The notes beneath the pieces are model-generated. The model had not been told where the DNA came from. It searched no databases and saw nothing but the letters and a program-made list of their open reading frames with translations. Below, piece by piece: positions 38,961 through 45,851 of a stretch of 45,851 bases of DNA. Source of the stretch: JABWCK01 sp043822385 (GTDB lineage: Archaea > Micrarchaeota > Micrarchaeia > Norongarragalinales > Norongarragalinaceae); NCBI GenBank assembly GCA_043822385.1, contig JBDRBT010000021.1, forward strand, positions 1 to 45,851, given 5' to 3'. A program made the position numbers and the translations under genes. The stretch's first letter is position 1. Every line of letters starts with the position of its first letter.

Positions 38961-39688
38961 AGATAGTAATTGGAGCCAAAGGCAGGCTTGGAAAAGCAAT
39001 ACTCAAAAAAGCGCCTTTCACGCCTCTTGACAAAAACGAGTTAGATATTACAGACAAAAACCAAGTGAAAGAAAAAATACGAGAATTAAAACCGGAAACA
39101 GTAATAAACTGCGCTGCGTTCACTGACGTTAATGCTTGCGAAAAAAACGTTGACGAGTGCTGGCGCGTGAACGTTTACGGAGTAAAAAACCTTCTTGAAG
39201 CATGTATGGAAAACAACGCGAAATTAATTCACTTTTCAAGCAACTACGCGATTGAACCAGTCAACGAATACGCTTGGACTAAGAAAGCTTCAGAAAAAAT
39301 AGTTGAAGACTACGGCATCGTAATTAGAACTAGTTTATACGCAGAAGATTACTTCATGGTAAAAAAACTCTTAGCCGGAGAAGAAATAACCGCGTTCAAT
39401 GATTCTTATTTCAATCCCATAAGCGTTTACGGACTAGCTGACGAAGTAATAAAATTAAGTGACTCGAAAAAAAAAGGAGTAGTAAATATTGGAACTATAG
39501 ATAAAATTACTCCGTTCGATTTTGCTAAAGCGTTTTGCAAAGAATTCAGCGTGAATGAATCACTCGTCAAGGGCGTTCCAAAAACTGACGGGGAAGTAAA
39601 GAGAGCGCGCGACTTGTTTATTCAACCTGAAAACGAATTAACTTTAAAGGAAGACTTGAAGAAATTCAAAAAAGAAGGCGATTTTTAG
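38957..39688 (+). CDS. RmlD-like SDR reductase, equivalent of the CapF N-terminal domain
   Basis: 243 aa. MKIVIGAKGRLGKAI, LDKNELDITDKNQV, NCAAFTDVNACE and the YxxxK-like YAWTKKASE place it in the dTDP-4-dehydrorhamnose-reductase-like group. It follows CapE by an ATGA overlap and precedes, by 1 nt, a cupin gene equal to the C-terminal half of CapF. I infer it does the NADPH reduction of the 4-keto sugar. CapF proteins are normally one chain of about 370 aa; here the two halves are separate genes. Confidence 0.8.
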   Translation: MKIVIGAKGRLGKAILKKAPFTPLDKNELDITDKNQVKEKIRELKPETVINCAAFTDVNACEKNVDECWRVNVYGVKNLLEACMENNAKLIHFSSNYAIEPVNEYAWTKKASEKIVEDYGIVIRTSLYAEDYFMVKKLLAGEEITAFNDSYFNPISVYGLADEVIKLSDSKKKGVVNIGTIDKITPFDFAKAFCKEFSVNESLVKGVPKTDGEVKRARDLFIQPENELTLKEDLKKFKKEGDF

Positions 39689-39689
39689 A

Positions 39690-40088
39690 ATGATTAACGG
39701 CGTTGAAATAAAGAAAATAGAGAAAAAAAGCGATGAGCGAGGCGTCTTGATAGAATTCCTGCGTTTCACGGAAATAAAAGAAAGAGAAGGCCAGGTTTAC
39801 TGCACTACAAGCAAACCCGGAGTAGTTCGAGGAAACCATTACCACACTCAAAAAACCGAGTGGTTCACGATAATAGGCGGGAAAGCGCTTCTCGCGCTTA
39901 AAGACGTTAATACTGGCGAAACCCAGGAAATAGAATTAAACTCTGAAGAGCCAGTAGTCGTTAAAATACCGCCTAAAGTTATTCACGCAATAAAAAACAC
40001 TGGCACGGACACGCTTTACCACTTAGCGTACATATCGAAAACATTTGACCCGGAAAACCCTGACACGATTTTCGAGTCAATAATGTGA
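39690..40088 (+). CDS. Cupin sugar epimerase, equivalent of the CapF C-terminal domain
   Basis: 132 aa. The cupin motif is in VVRGNHYHTQKTEWF (metal-binding HYHTxKxE) with the second motif PPKVIHAIKNTG. The end LAYISKTFDPENPDTIFE is that of CapF/FnlB C-terminal domains. With the reductase encoded just before, it would complete the CapF reaction. Product UDP-L-pneumosamine-type; the last enzyme, CapG 2-epimerase, is not seen in this window. GTGA overlap with the GT2 gene that follows. Confidence 0.85.
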   Translation: MINGVEIKKIEKKSDERGVLIEFLRFTEIKEREGQVYCTTSKPGVVRGNHYHTQKTEWFTIIGGKALLALKDVNTGETQEIELNSEEPVVVKIPPKVIHAIKNTGTDTLYHLAYISKTFDPENPDTIFESIM

Positions 40089-41032
40089 AAAAAATGAATA
40101 TTTCTTTTATAGTATTGAATTACAACGGAGAACAAGTACTAGAAAAAACGCTTAAAGCAATTTACAAAGAAAAAACTATTCAGGATGAAGTGCTAGTAGT
40201 TGACAATAATTCCAATGATTCTTCCCGCAAAATAGCGTTAAAATTCAAGGGACTCAAGTGGTTTCAATTAAAGGAAAACAAGCGCTTGCTGGCGTTGAAT
40301 GACGCTGCGCTCAAAGCAAAACACGAATTCATCTGCATCCTGAATAATGACTACATTATTCAAAAAGGATACCGAGAAAACGCAGTGAAAACCCTCGAAA
40401 GCGATGATAAACTCTTCGGAGTATCAGCAAAAGTAATCATGCCTACTGGCTTAATTGATTACGCGTACTGCATTCCGCACATGAAAAACTTTTTGTTTCA
40501 ATTAGAAATCAAGGGACGCAACGAAAAAAACGAAGGCCAGTACAAAGAAATTAAACCAACTATTTCAGCAAACATAGTCGGCGTTTTCAGGAAAAAAGTT
40601 TACAACGAAATAGGCGGAATAGACGAATTATTTTACCCGGCTTACTGGGAAGACAATGACTTGGGTTACAACGCTTGGAAACGCGGATGGAAGATACTAT
40701 TCAACCCGAAAATGTCGGTTATTCACAACCACAAGGACTCAATGATCAAGTCGCTTGGAAAAAGCGGAGCTACAACCATAGCAAATAGAAACAAGCACTT
40801 GTTTATACTCAAAAACTTTTCTTCAAAAGCAATGCTAGCAAGATACTTGATAGCACTGCCAATAGTACTAATTCTAGGAACACTAAAGCAAGGCCTTCCG
40901 TTCTTGAATGGTTTCATTCAAGCATTAGGGAAAGCAAGTGAAGCACTAGCGAAAAAAAAGGAAAGCGAGAAAAACCGCGTGTTAAGCGATGAAGAAATAT
41001 TCAGTTTGACTGGCGGAATTATTCGCCCTTAA
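40085..41032 (+). CDS. GT2-family glycosyltransferase (rhamnosyltransferase-like)
   Basis: 315 aa. SFIVLNYNGEQVLEKTL, VVDNNSNDSSRKIAL, CILNNDYIIQKGYRENAV and GIDELFYPAYWEDNDLGYNAW are hallmarks of WbbL/rhamnosyl-type GT2 enzymes. A C-terminal hydrophobic stretch (ARYLIALPIVLILG) may attach it to the membrane. GTG start at 40085 overlaps the cupin stop as GTGA; ATG at 40094 is the alternative. It would transfer the FucNAc-type sugar made by the preceding genes. Convergent overlap of 14 nt with the methyltransferase. Confidence 0.88.
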   Translation: MKKMNISFIVLNYNGEQVLEKTLKAIYKEKTIQDEVLVVDNNSNDSSRKIALKFKGLKWFQLKENKRLLALNDAALKAKHEFICILNNDYIIQKGYRENAVKTLESDDKLFGVSAKVIMPTGLIDYAYCIPHMKNFLFQLEIKGRNEKNEGQYKEIKPTISANIVGVFRKKVYNEIGGIDELFYPAYWEDNDLGYNAWKRGWKILFNPKMSVIHNHKDSMIKSLGKSGATTIANRNKHLFILKNFSSKAMLARYLIALPIVLILGTLKQGLPFLNGFIQALGKASEALAKKKESEKNRVLSDEEIFSLTGGIIRP

Positions 41033-41540
41033 CTGCTTCCATAACAAAACGCACTTCCCTAGCGGGGAATATTCCCGCGAAAAAGTCTTCGTAAATTACT
41101 GGGAAACGGTTAGCTAAAAAAGAAATCCCGATTAATTGGTGAGTCTTAGCGAAAACCAACTGCCTTCGCTTATACTTGAATTTTACTCCCTTAGCCATGT
41201 AATTGTAAGAACGCCCGTCGCAAAAAGAATCAAAAGAACGGTAACCAAAAAAGTGCTTGTGAGTCAAGTCATAAAAAGCACCAGGCGAAGAGTAAAACGG
41301 CGCTATTACTGCAAGCAAGCCGCCTGGTTTTAGAACGCGGTGCATTTCAACAATAGCTTTAACCGGGTCATTCAAGTGTTCTAAAACGTGGGAACAAAAA
41401 AACTCTTCGCAAGAATTCTTCTTGAAAGGCCACGGGTACTTGTTTAAATTAACAATTTTGTCTGCTGCAGACGACTTTTCTGAATCAACATTCAAGTAAC
41501 CTTTCTTCTTGTCTGCACCGCAACCAACATTAATCTTCAT
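41019..41540 (-). CDS. SAM-dependent methyltransferase (class I)
   Basis: 173 aa. Motif I KINVGCGADKKKGYLNVD binds SAM; motif II-like EFFCSHVLEHLNDPVKAI and LKPGGLLAVIAPFYSS are typical. Substrate is probably a sugar of the glycan because of the location. It is the last gene of the minus-strand operon deacetylase - formyltransferase - FolD - methyltransferase, with ATGA overlap on FolD. C-terminal 14 nt overlap a GT2 gene on the other strand. Confidence 0.87.
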   Translation of the reverse strand: MKINVGCGADKKKGYLNVDSEKSSAADKIVNLNKYPWPFKKNSCEEFFCSHVLEHLNDPVKAIVEMHRVLKPGGLLAVIAPFYSSPGAFYDLTHKHFFGYRSFDSFCDGRSYNYMAKGVKFKYKRRQLVFAKTHQLIGISFLANRFPVIYEDFFAGIFPAREVRFVMEAVKGE

Positions 41541-42373
41541 ACGCGCGCCCCCTCAGAGGATTCAACCAAATTCTGCATCAAACTGGCAATAGTCATTGGT
41601 CCGACTCCGCCTGGAACTGGAGTAAGAAAACCAGCTACTCCAGCAACGTCAAGAGAAACATTCCCTACTACTTTCCCGTCCTGGAAAGAAATACCTACAT
41701 CAACAACAACAGCTCCAGGCTTAATCATTCCAGCGTTAATTAAACCAGGCCTGCTGGTAGAACTAACTACAATATCGCTCTTTAAACACAATTCCTTTAA
41801 ATTACGAGTTTTAGAGTGAGCAATAGTTACAGTCGCGTCCTCCTTCAGTAAAGCAGCAGCAACAGGAATACCCACGTCACTACTCCTGCCAATAACTAAC
41901 GCGTTAGTTCCGCGCAATTCAATTCCGTAATGTTTTAGTAAAACAATTATTCCCTTCGCTGTAGCAGCAGTAAAACGAGACTCGCCTTGCAGCAAACCCC
42001 CAATATTCAAGGGATTCAAACCGTCAACGTCTTTTTCTGGAGAAATAGCTTTCAAGCACTCAAAGTAACTAACGCCTTTAGGTAAAGGCAACTGCAAGAG
42101 TATTCCAGTAACTCGCTCGTTTTCATTAAACTCGTTAATTGCGTCAACTATGTTTTTAGTGGAAGCGGTTTCAGGTAATTCCTTGAGAATAAATTCCCCA
42201 CCAACTTGCTTGCATGCTTGCTCTTTCAAACGCACGTAAAGCCTTGAAGACTCGTTACCGCCAACTAGAATCGTGCCTAAAACCGGCTTCAAACCTTTTT
42301 CCTTAACTTTTTGTTCCAAGCCTAAAAGTAGTTCTTCCTTTAATTTTTTCCCGTCTAAAAGTACTGCAGTCAC
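41537..42373 (-). CDS. folD: Methylenetetrahydrofolate dehydrogenase/cyclohydrolase FolD
   Basis: 278 aa bifunctional cytoplasmic enzyme making 10-formyl-THF from methylene-THF. Visible: VLGTILVGGNESSRLYVRLKE (with conserved YVxxK-type Lys), GILLQLPLPKG, SPEKDVDGLNPLNIGGL, and the NADP site NALVIGRSSDVGIPVA, then FLTPVPGGVGPMT. Length and motifs are complete. GTG start overlapping the formyltransferase stop as GTGA, so it is translated together with the enzyme that would use its product. This suggests a dedicated rather than housekeeping role, but it could serve both. Confidence 0.96.
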   Translation of the reverse strand: MTAVLLDGKKLKEELLLGLEQKVKEKGLKPVLGTILVGGNESSRLYVRLKEQACKQVGGEFILKELPETASTKNIVDAINEFNENERVTGILLQLPLPKGVSYFECLKAISPEKDVDGLNPLNIGGLLQGESRFTAATAKGIIVLLKHYGIELRGTNALVIGRSSDVGIPVAAALLKEDATVTIAHSKTRNLKELCLKSDIVVSSTSRPGLINAGMIKPGAVVVDVGISFQDGKVVGNVSLDVAGVAGFLTPVPGGVGPMTIASLMQNLVESSEGARV

Positions 42374-43017
42374 TCTAACTCAACTCTCTTCAAAACAATT
42401 CGTCTCCCGTTAATTTTAATGAACGCGTTCGGGTAAGGATCTTCCAAAGCACGCACGAAATCAAAAACTTGTTCAGCACTCATTCCAATAACTTTCCCTA
42501 GAGTCAACTCGCTTTCCTCAGGCTTCCTGCGCTTGAAAACCGTAGCTTTAGCCGAGTCTTGCTTGAACGATTTTAAATTCGGGTAATCCGCAATTATTTT
42601 CCGGTACAACCTTAATCCAGACTCGCTGATTCTATCTAAAACTTCACTCAAGTGACCCTCGAAAGAAACTTTTTCCTGGCCGTACAAATCCCCTTCATCC
42701 AAGCCAGCTGTAACCTTAAACAAGGAAACACCCGTATTTTTTTCTCCATTAATAATTTGGTTTTGAATCGGACTGCCGCCCCTGTATTTTGGAAGCAGTG
42801 AGGGATGCAGGCAAAGAATCAAGTATTTCTCGAATAATTCCTTGGAAACAATCCAGCTCCAGCCAACCAAGAAAAACAAGTCAGGCTTGAATTCATTAAC
42901 TCGCTCTAAAGTCAAGTCTTCTTTTTTTTCAATAAGCAAGAGTTCATGGCCGTCACTACGTAAAGCGCTAGCAATCTTTCTAGCCCAATCCCTGTAACCA
43001 CAAAAAACTATTTTCAT
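42370..43017 (-). CDS. Formyltransferase (Fmt/ArnA N-domain/sugar N-formyltransferase-like)
   Basis: 215 aa. N-terminal Rossmann region (MKIVFCGYRDWARKIAS), family core LHPSLLPKYRGGSPIQNQI with catalytic His, and the Asp region VTAGLDEGDLYGQ. A short C-terminal domain (KRRKPEESELTL, FVRALEDPYPNAFI) recalls ArnA-type formyltransferases. The usual catalytic Asn two residues before His (N-x-H) is Cys here (C-L-H). With FolD downstream and a deacetylase upstream, each joined by a 4-nt overlap, the likely role is N-formylation of an amino sugar with 10-formyl-THF. It is too short for a full Fmt. Confidence 0.86.
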   Translation of the reverse strand: MKIVFCGYRDWARKIASALRSDGHELLLIEKKEDLTLERVNEFKPDLFFLVGWSWIVSKELFEKYLILCLHPSLLPKYRGGSPIQNQIINGEKNTGVSLFKVTAGLDEGDLYGQEKVSFEGHLSEVLDRISESGLRLYRKIIADYPNLKSFKQDSAKATVFKRRKPEESELTLGKVIGMSAEQVFDFVRALEDPYPNAFIKINGRRIVLKRVELE

Positions 43018-43706
43018 TCTCTTTCACGCGGGTGCTCGTGAAACCACCACGCGGGGTGAGTCATCAAGCAAATTTTTTCTTTTTTTCCAACGAACTTGCA
43101 AGGGCATTCTTCACGCCAAGTCAAGTGAGGCTTGAAAGTTTCAGACAAGTACTTAACGCCGGAAGCATTCTCGCCAACTCCACCGTGAAACTCTTCCTGG
43201 TACGCATGGTACTCGAAACCAAACTCTTTCAAATTCATTTTTTCCACTATAGATAGAGTATTAACTTGGTAATCCCAATCCCTGTGCGGAGCAACACCCG
43301 TAATCTTGTGGCCCAAACAAGCCTCCAAGTACGCTTTATCTCTGCGAAGCAATTCCTCGCAACCAATACCCTTGTTGAACAAATCGAAATCCCCTACTTC
43401 GGCATGCAAGCCAATCTCGTGGCCTGACTCGTCAATAAAACGCAAGTCCTTGAAGTTATTGTACTCAAACAAGTTGTACGCAGCATGAACCCTGAAAAAG
43501 TAAGTTGCTTTAACACCTAAAGAATTCTCGATTAAAGCAAATTCTTTAGCTTTGTTGAAGTGATTATCAACATCATGCCTTAACAAAAAAATCTTGCCGG
43601 AAGGCTTTTTCTTCAAGTAATCATTAAACGAGTAAAAAACGTACCCCTCACTCAAGGCTTTCTTGATTATTTCACCGTAATGCTTGAAAGTAAAACTGCA
43701 AGTCAA
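43014..43706 (-). CDS. Polysaccharide deacetylase-like protein
   Basis: 230 aa. FLLRHDVDNHFNKAKEFA carries the metal Asp; GHEIGLHAEVGD the HxxxE/H site; VAPHRDWDY and LMTHPAWWF the later catalytic region. This is a divergent NodB-homology group often found in surface glycan loci. TTG at 43706 is preferred because AGGTGG ends 5 nt before it; GTG at 43715 is inside that site. ATGA overlap on the formyltransferase, so it opens the four-gene operon. It may deacetylate the amino sugar that is then formylated. Confidence 0.82.
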   Translation of the reverse strand: MTCSFTFKHYGEIIKKALSEGYVFYSFNDYLKKKPSGKIFLLRHDVDNHFNKAKEFALIENSLGVKATYFFRVHAAYNLFEYNNFKDLRFIDESGHEIGLHAEVGDFDLFNKGIGCEELLRRDKAYLEACLGHKITGVAPHRDWDYQVNTLSIVEKMNLKEFGFEYHAYQEEFHGGVGENASGVKYLSETFKPHLTWREECPCKFVGKKEKICLMTHPAWWFHEHPRERE

Positions 43707-43749
43707 TAAAACCACCTAAATTTAAAGGAAGAACTTGAAATAAAAAGTA

Positions 43750-44541
43750 ATGACTAAACTAGTTTTCACAGTAGACGTGGAACGCGACTCCTCTCACTCT
43801 ATTCAAGGCAGTCCCTTGCGTTCAACTACGTTAGGCCAAAAAAAACCAGGATACACTGCTACTGAAAAAGGACTAACCGCCTTAATCGAGTTACTGAATG
43901 AAAAAAACATTAAAGCAACCTTGTTTTTTGAAGCCAAGACTGCTTTGAAATTAAGTTACGACGCGGACGTGAAAGCATTGTGCGCAGGACACGAAATAGG
44001 TTTTCACGGTTTTAATCATGAAGACTTCACTGGAAAAAAAACAGGTTTCCCCGCAAACCAGGAAGAAAGAGAAAAAGTTTTTTCCACAGGAACAATTGTT
44101 CTCGAAAAACTTTTCGGGAAAAAAATATTCGGCTTCCGCGCGCCTTACTTGTTAACTGATCCGGAACTCTTGCAGCTTGCAGCCCGCTTCTTCAAGTACG
44201 ATTCTTCTTTTGAAGGGAAAAAAATTGTTTTCGAGGAGGGAATAACTAGAATTCCAGTATTCAAAGAAAAAGGAATGAGCGGGTACTTATGGAAGTTAAT
44301 GGAGAAAGAAAGAAACATTCAAGAATACTATGAACTCTTGAATAAAGGATTAAAAGAAGAAGTCATGGTTATAGCAACTCACTCGTGGCATTCTCACCGC
44401 ACGCGAAACGAAGGCGTGCTTAAGGAAGAAAGAATCAAGGAAAACCTTGAAAACATTAAACTCGTCCTGGAAAAAGCGTTAGAAAAAGGCTTTGAATTCA
44501 CTACAATGAAGGAATTAATCAAATCTTCCAAACTTCAATGA
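43750..44541 (+). CDS. Polysaccharide deacetylase (NodB-type)
   Basis: 263 aa. MTKLVFTVDVERDSS with the metal Asp, TLFFEAKTA, GHEIGFHGFNHEDFTG with HxxxH, FGFRAPYLLTDPELL with the catalytic Arg, and VIATHSWHSHRT with the final His. All five NodB motifs are intact. No signal peptide, so it acts inside, on lipid- or nucleotide-linked sugars. The third deacetylase of this locus, divergent from the second one by 43 bp. Its end overlaps the SDR gene by 23 nt on the opposite strand. Confidence 0.9.
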   Translation: MTKLVFTVDVERDSSHSIQGSPLRSTTLGQKKPGYTATEKGLTALIELLNEKNIKATLFFEAKTALKLSYDADVKALCAGHEIGFHGFNHEDFTGKKTGFPANQEEREKVFSTGTIVLEKLFGKKIFGFRAPYLLTDPELLQLAARFFKYDSSFEGKKIVFEEGITRIPVFKEKGMSGYLWKLMEKERNIQEYYELLNKGLKEEVMVIATHSWHSHRTRNEGVLKEERIKENLENIKLVLEKALEKGFEFTTMKELIKSSKLQ

Positions 44542-45187
44542 TTTTTCCTGAATCAGTTTCCTCGAATTTTTCAATCAAATTACTAATTATTCCCGCTATT
44601 TTTTCCGGAGAAACAGCATCACCAGTGAAACCAAAATCATTCCTCAACATCGTTGTAGCAACAGCACCAGGACAAACCACGAAAACCTTTATTTTAGGAT
44701 CGAGTTCTACAGCCAACGCCTTACTCAAACCAATTACAGCGAACTTGGAGGCAGCGTAAACCGAGACATTAGCTGAAGCAGTAACGCCGTAAACAGAAGA
44801 AATATTGATTATAGCGCCCTTCTGGATTACTTTTTCTGCTTGCTTGCAGCAATACAACACTCCCTTCACGTTAACATCAATAACTTCATCCAAGTCCTCT
44901 ATTTCAGTGTCACGCAACGGCCTTGCGAAACCCACGCCCGCGTTATTAACTAAAAAATCAATTGAACCAAACTCTTTCAATCCTAAAGAAAACAATTTCT
45001 CTACTTCCCGTGGATTAGAAACATCAGCCTGCACGCAAAAAACATTTTCAACTCCATCCAGCGCTTTCTTTAACGCAGCCAAGTCAGTAGAACAAGCAAC
45101 CACGCTATAATTCCTAGAAACTAATTCCTTAACTGTAGCCAAACCAATTCCACGGCTTGCTCCAGTAACAACAACAACTTTACTCAT
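44519..45187 (-). CDS. Short-chain dehydrogenase/reductase (SDR)
   Basis: 222 aa classical SDR. VVVTGASRGIGLATV (NADP loop), VNNAGVGFARPL, catalytic Ser in NISSVYGVTASAN, and YAASKFAVIGLS with Tyr/Lys. The SDR start is ATG at 45187; AAGTGAT lies about 7 nt upstream. Substrate may be a 3-oxoacyl or sugar compound. It follows the toxin gene by 7 nt, so it might be transcribed together with the toxin-antitoxin pair, although a TATA-like GGTATAAAAAC also lies close by. Confidence 0.9.
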   Translation of the reverse strand: MSKVVVVTGASRGIGLATVKELVSRNYSVVACSTDLAALKKALDGVENVFCVQADVSNPREVEKLFSLGLKEFGSIDFLVNNAGVGFARPLRDTEIEDLDEVIDVNVKGVLYCCKQAEKVIQKGAIINISSVYGVTASANVSVYAASKFAVIGLSKALAVELDPKIKVFVVCPGAVATTMLRNDFGFTGDAVSPEKIAGIISNLIEKFEETDSGKIIEVWKI

Positions 45188-45194
45188 AAAAAAA

Positions 45195-45548
45195 TCACTT
45201 GTTTTTATACCCAAATCTCTTTTCATAATTCTTGTGATCAAACCACTCTAAAATAATTGAAACGATTTCAATTTCGTCGCCAGCTAAAAAATAAATCAAT
45301 CTCCAACCATCCGGCAAGTCATACTTGCGCAAGTTATCTATACCGTATTTCTTCAAATACTCCTTAGGCCAAACTCTACCTGGAATTTTAATTCCACAAA
45401 AAGGGTTTTGCTTCAAGGCGTTTATAGCAGAATCAATGTTTTCAGCTAAATTTATATCTTCAGTCTTACCCGACTTGAGTTTCAAATACGCCTGATAAAT
45501 CTTTTCATCAACAAAACGAACGCGGCGCGCTCTGGAATTCGTAATCAA
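45195..45548 (-). CDS. RelE/ParE-type toxin
   Basis: 117 aa. VRFVDEKIYQAYLKLKSG opening helices, then NPFCGIKIPGRVWPKEYLKK, DNLRKYDLPDGWRLIYFL and IVSIILEWFDHKNYEKRFG, typical of archaeal RelE/ParE fold toxins that act as ribosome-dependent mRNA interferases or gyrase inhibitors; which one is not decided. TTG start overlaps the stop of the upstream gene as TTGA, so antitoxin and toxin are translationally coupled. Confidence 0.87.
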   Translation of the reverse strand: MITNSRARRVRFVDEKIYQAYLKLKSGKTEDINLAENIDSAINALKQNPFCGIKIPGRVWPKEYLKKYGIDNLRKYDLPDGWRLIYFLAGDEIEIVSIILEWFDHKNYEKRFGYKNK

Positions 45549-45811
45549 ACTTCAACACCCTCGCGCCTAATCTTCTTTAACAGTTTTGGATTCCAAATCC
45601 AAGTAACCGTCTTGTCATCCTCGATGAAAACTTTACCTGAATGCACTAAGTATTCCAAGGTAGTGAGGAATGTTTGCCACATTACCTTCTTAGGTAACTT
45701 CTTCCACACTTCAGTAATAGTCTTATCGCCACGGCTAGCTCTAACCGCGTCTTCAATCATCAAAACAGTATCCAAACGCGGGTAACGCAACACATTATTC
45801 TTAAACACCAT
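45545..45811 (-). CDS. Winged-helix antitoxin-like protein paired with RelE/ParE toxin
   Basis: 88 aa. YPRLDTVLMIEDAVRAS, TITEVWKKLPKKVMWQTFL (recognition-helix region), LEYLVHSGKVFIEDDKTVTWIWNPKLL. This is a compact winged-helix protein often seen next to archaeal RelE-type toxins. ATG at 45811; the frame is open to 45841, but that part includes the promoter palindrome. It probably neutralises the toxin and represses its own promoter. Confidence 0.78.
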   Translation of the reverse strand: MVFKNNVLRYPRLDTVLMIEDAVRASRGDKTITEVWKKLPKKVMWQTFLTTLEYLVHSGKVFIEDDKTVTWIWNPKLLKKIRREGVEV

Positions 45812-45831
45812 AGACTGCACAATAAAACACC

Positions 45832-45851
45832 TATATATCAATTGATATATA
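45832..45851 (-). promoter_or_regulatory. Perfect 20-bp palindrome, promoter/operator of the toxin-antitoxin genes
   Basis: TATATATCAATTGATATATA is fully self-complementary and contains TATA-like sequence about 20-40 nt before the antitoxin ATG. Autorepression of toxin-antitoxin genes through such a site is common. It runs to the last base of the window, so the repeat may extend further. Confidence 0.55.

Overview
The window looks like part of a compact, AT-rich archaeal chromosome, probably from a DPANN-type lineage (Diapherotrites- or Woesearchaeota-like; I cannot decide between them from sequence alone). Evidence for Archaea: an AglB/STT3 oligosaccharyltransferase, ribosomal protein S26e, NucS, two tRNA genes with introns just 3' of the anticodon, TATA-box promoters, GTG/TTG starts with GGTG-type ribosome binding sites, and lipobox or Pro/Thr-rich surface proteins. 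Genes are packed with 1-7 nt gaps, 4-nt ATGA/GTGA overlaps in operons and shared stop codons between convergent genes.

Layout. (1) 1-6086: end of a transaldolase, then metal homeostasis: CopA, a small HMA copper chaperone, a Met/Cys-rich membrane protein and a cupredoxin in one minus-strand operon, a divergent membrane-anchored winged-helix regulator, and an ArsR regulator + thioredoxin-like + metal-efflux permease operon. (2) About 4.45-11.7 kb: an accessory stretch of minus-strand genes (permease operon, metallo-beta-lactamase-fold hydrolase, beta-helix surface protein, lipoprotein, unknowns). Its intergenic spaces repeatedly carry a short element containing the 3' end of tRNA-Glu, and the real tRNA-Glu(CTC) stands at the far end. 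This is the most unusual structure in the window. (3) 11.7-28.5 kb: household and membrane genes: DsbD/CcdA-like thiol transporter, stomatin + histidine phosphatase, tRNA-Val, S26e, phosphoesterase, TrpRS, tRNA-Ser and tRNA-Thr with introns, ion antiporters, DUF92, NUDIX, PfkB kinase, bacterial-type GAPDH, a winged-helix/DUF192 fusion, NucS. (4) 28.5-45.2 kb: a large protein-glycosylation and surface-glycan locus: GPT-type GlcNAc-1-P transferase, AglB, glycosyltransferases, flippase, CapE and a split CapF for an L-FucNAc-type sugar, and a tightly coupled deacetylase - formyltransferase - FolD - methyltransferase operon suggesting N-formylated sugar. (5) 45.2-45.85 kb: a RelE/ParE-type toxin with a winged-helix antitoxin and a perfect 20-bp palindrome upstream.

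How the genes work together: the first block handles copper/metal export and sensing. The glycan block builds a lipid-linked glycan (GPT, GT2 and GT39 enzymes, sugar-modifying enzymes), flips it (flippase) and attaches it to protein (AglB), presumably to surface proteins such as the sequon-rich beta-helix protein and the lipoproteins. No rRNA, CRISPR array, integrase or transposase gene was seen. No gene-free stretch exceeds 300 bases.
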